Source: an uncultured bacterium (GTDB lineage: Bacteria > Armatimonadota > Zipacnadia > Zipacnadales > Zipacnadaceae). From it: 15,140 nt of DNA. Below the pieces are notes generated by a model that was given only the letters and a program-made list of their open reading frames with translations, was not told the DNA's origin and made no database searches. Each line of letters opens with the position of its first letter. Positions within the stretch are counted from its first letter, which is position 1. The position numbers and the translations under genes are program-made. Below are positions 14,426 to 15,140 of this stretch, piece by piece. The stretch is taken from positions 1 through 15,140 of the forward strand of contig CALFVE010000280.1 in NCBI GenBank assembly GCA_937928475.1. Reading direction: 5' to 3'.

Positions 14426-15140
14426 ATGCCCACCTGGACATCCATCCGTCTAGCCCTCTTGCTCTCGGTGACCTTGCTCCCGCAGGGAGCGCAGGCGGCG
14501 CGGCAGAACCTGGTTGTCTTCTATGATACACACTACAGCGTCCGCTACGGCGGGGACCCCGAGCCGGCCCTGCGGTACTTCCAGGCCCAAGGCTTCCGGC
14601 ACTTGGACACGCCAGGCTTGCTGGCCTGGATTGAGCATACGATAAGAGAGGGTCAGGCGCCTGCTTCCGCCGTGGTGCAACTCAGCGACATCACGCCCAC
14701 GCCGCTGGTGCGGCCGTGGGATGAGACCTCGCCCCTGTATCGCTACTGCCACGCCGGCGGGCGCTACGTGGCCCCCGCGGGCAATCCCCTGTATGCCTTT
14801 GAAGATGAGACCGGCTTCGCGATCAAAAATCAAGGCCAGGAGACCCCCGCTGACCGGCGTTACCTGACCAAAGTCTTCGGCATTGACTACGTCTACGGCC
14901 TGACCGGCCAGGGCAAGCGGCTTACCGCCGCCGGCGAAGCCTGGGGGCTGGGCGCTGAGCAGACCTGGCTCCGCTATCTGCTCACTGGCTACCCACTCAA
15001 GGACGTGACGGTGAGCCTCGTCCAGAGTGAGGACGATGTCGCCTCTCTCGTCTGGTTGAAAACAGTCAACCCCGCGCATCTCCACTCCGGCCTGGTGGGC
15101 CTGGTGGTCGCCCTGAGCGGCTACGAACCGCTCCTGGAGG
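14426..15140 (+). CDS. Exported protein, possibly GATase-like, 3' end outside window
   Basis: Open from ATG 14426 (GGGAGG at 14413-14418, 7 nt spacing) to the right edge, 238 complete codons without a stop. The N-terminus is a clear Sec signal peptide (hydrophobic RLALLLSVTLL, cleavage after AQA at residue 24). The mature start QNLVVFYDTHYSV followed by a helix (PEPALRYFQAQGF) and ASAVVQLSDITP reads like the first strands of a class I GATase-like Rossmann domain, as in the N-terminus of the 9108-12503 protein; this is a fold-level impression, not a motif match. Residues about 100-235 look alpha/beta with LVGLVVALSGYEPLL at the edge. The minus-strand open frame at 14450-15085 is its antisense shadow. 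It has its own promoter and is divergent from the GNAT gene. I infer another member of the exported set; function is unknown. Confidence 0.8.
   Translation, partial: MPTWTSIRLALLLSVTLLPQGAQAARQNLVVFYDTHYSVRYGGDPEPALRYFQAQGFRHLDTPGLLAWIEHTIREGQAPASAVVQLSDITPTPLVRPWDETSPLYRYCHAGGRYVAPAGNPLYAFEDETGFAIKNQGQETPADRRYLTKVFGIDYVYGLTGQGKRLTAAGEAWGLGAEQTWLRYLLTGYPLKDVTVSLVQSEDDVASLVWLKTVNPAHLHSGLVGLVVALSGYEPLLE

Noticed and set aside
14450..15085. 211-residue open frame on the minus strand at the right edge
   Set aside because: The plus strand here encodes a signal-peptide protein with promoter and ribosome binding site; the minus frame is its shadow.
1..15140. CRISPR array, tRNA, rRNA, insertion sequence or phage gene
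   Set aside because: Reading both strands, I saw no regularly spaced direct repeats, tRNA-like cloverleaf, rRNA segment, transposase or integrase motif.

Overview
The window is GC-rich bacterial DNA dominated by very long, exported, multi-domain proteins. Codon choice (G/C at third positions), strong GGAGG-type ribosome binding sites, Sec signal peptides and large carbohydrate-active-like proteins suggest an uncultured, saccharolytic, probably Gram-negative-type bacterium. The style resembles Armatimonadota or Planctomycetota/PVC genomes, but this placement is an inference from gene style; no marker gene is present.

Layout. Bases 2-12503 hold a co-directional plus-strand block of two protein types in the order A-B-B'-A'. 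A (2-2134) lacks its 5' end because of the window edge and is split by an in-frame TAG at 1415-1417. B (2211-5354) and B' (5518-9063) are paralogous glycosidase-like proteins: signal peptide, Ig-like domain, (beta/alpha)8-barrel-like region with a GWDGVRFDG motif, a beta-sandwich, and a C-terminal class I glutamine-amidotransferase (GATase)-like domain without the nucleophile cysteine. A' (9108-12503) is a full-length paralogue of A: signal peptide, N-terminal GATase-like domain, a PHP-like region that seems to have lost its metal ligands, then beta-rich domains. A palindrome-rich spacer lies between B and B' (5355-5517).

Bases 12627-14200 carry two minus-strand housekeeping-type genes: a GNAT acetyltransferase (13703-14200) followed downstream by a metal-dependent amidohydrolase of the amidohydrolase-2 family (12627-13526). 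They converge with A' across a 123-bp spacer. From 14426 a further plus-strand gene for an exported, possibly GATase-like protein runs off the right edge. It is transcribed divergently from the acetyltransferase, with a good sigma70-like promoter at 14322-14351.

How the genes may work together (inference). A, B, B' and A' are close together on one strand, all the complete ones carry export signals, and both types contain GATase-like folds without an obvious catalytic cysteine. This suggests an exported polysaccharide- or glycoconjugate-processing set, in which B/B' are the candidate hydrolases and A/A' are binding, scaffolding or accessory proteins. The substrate cannot be read from the sequence. 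No tRNA, rRNA, CRISPR array, transposase or phage gene was recognised.
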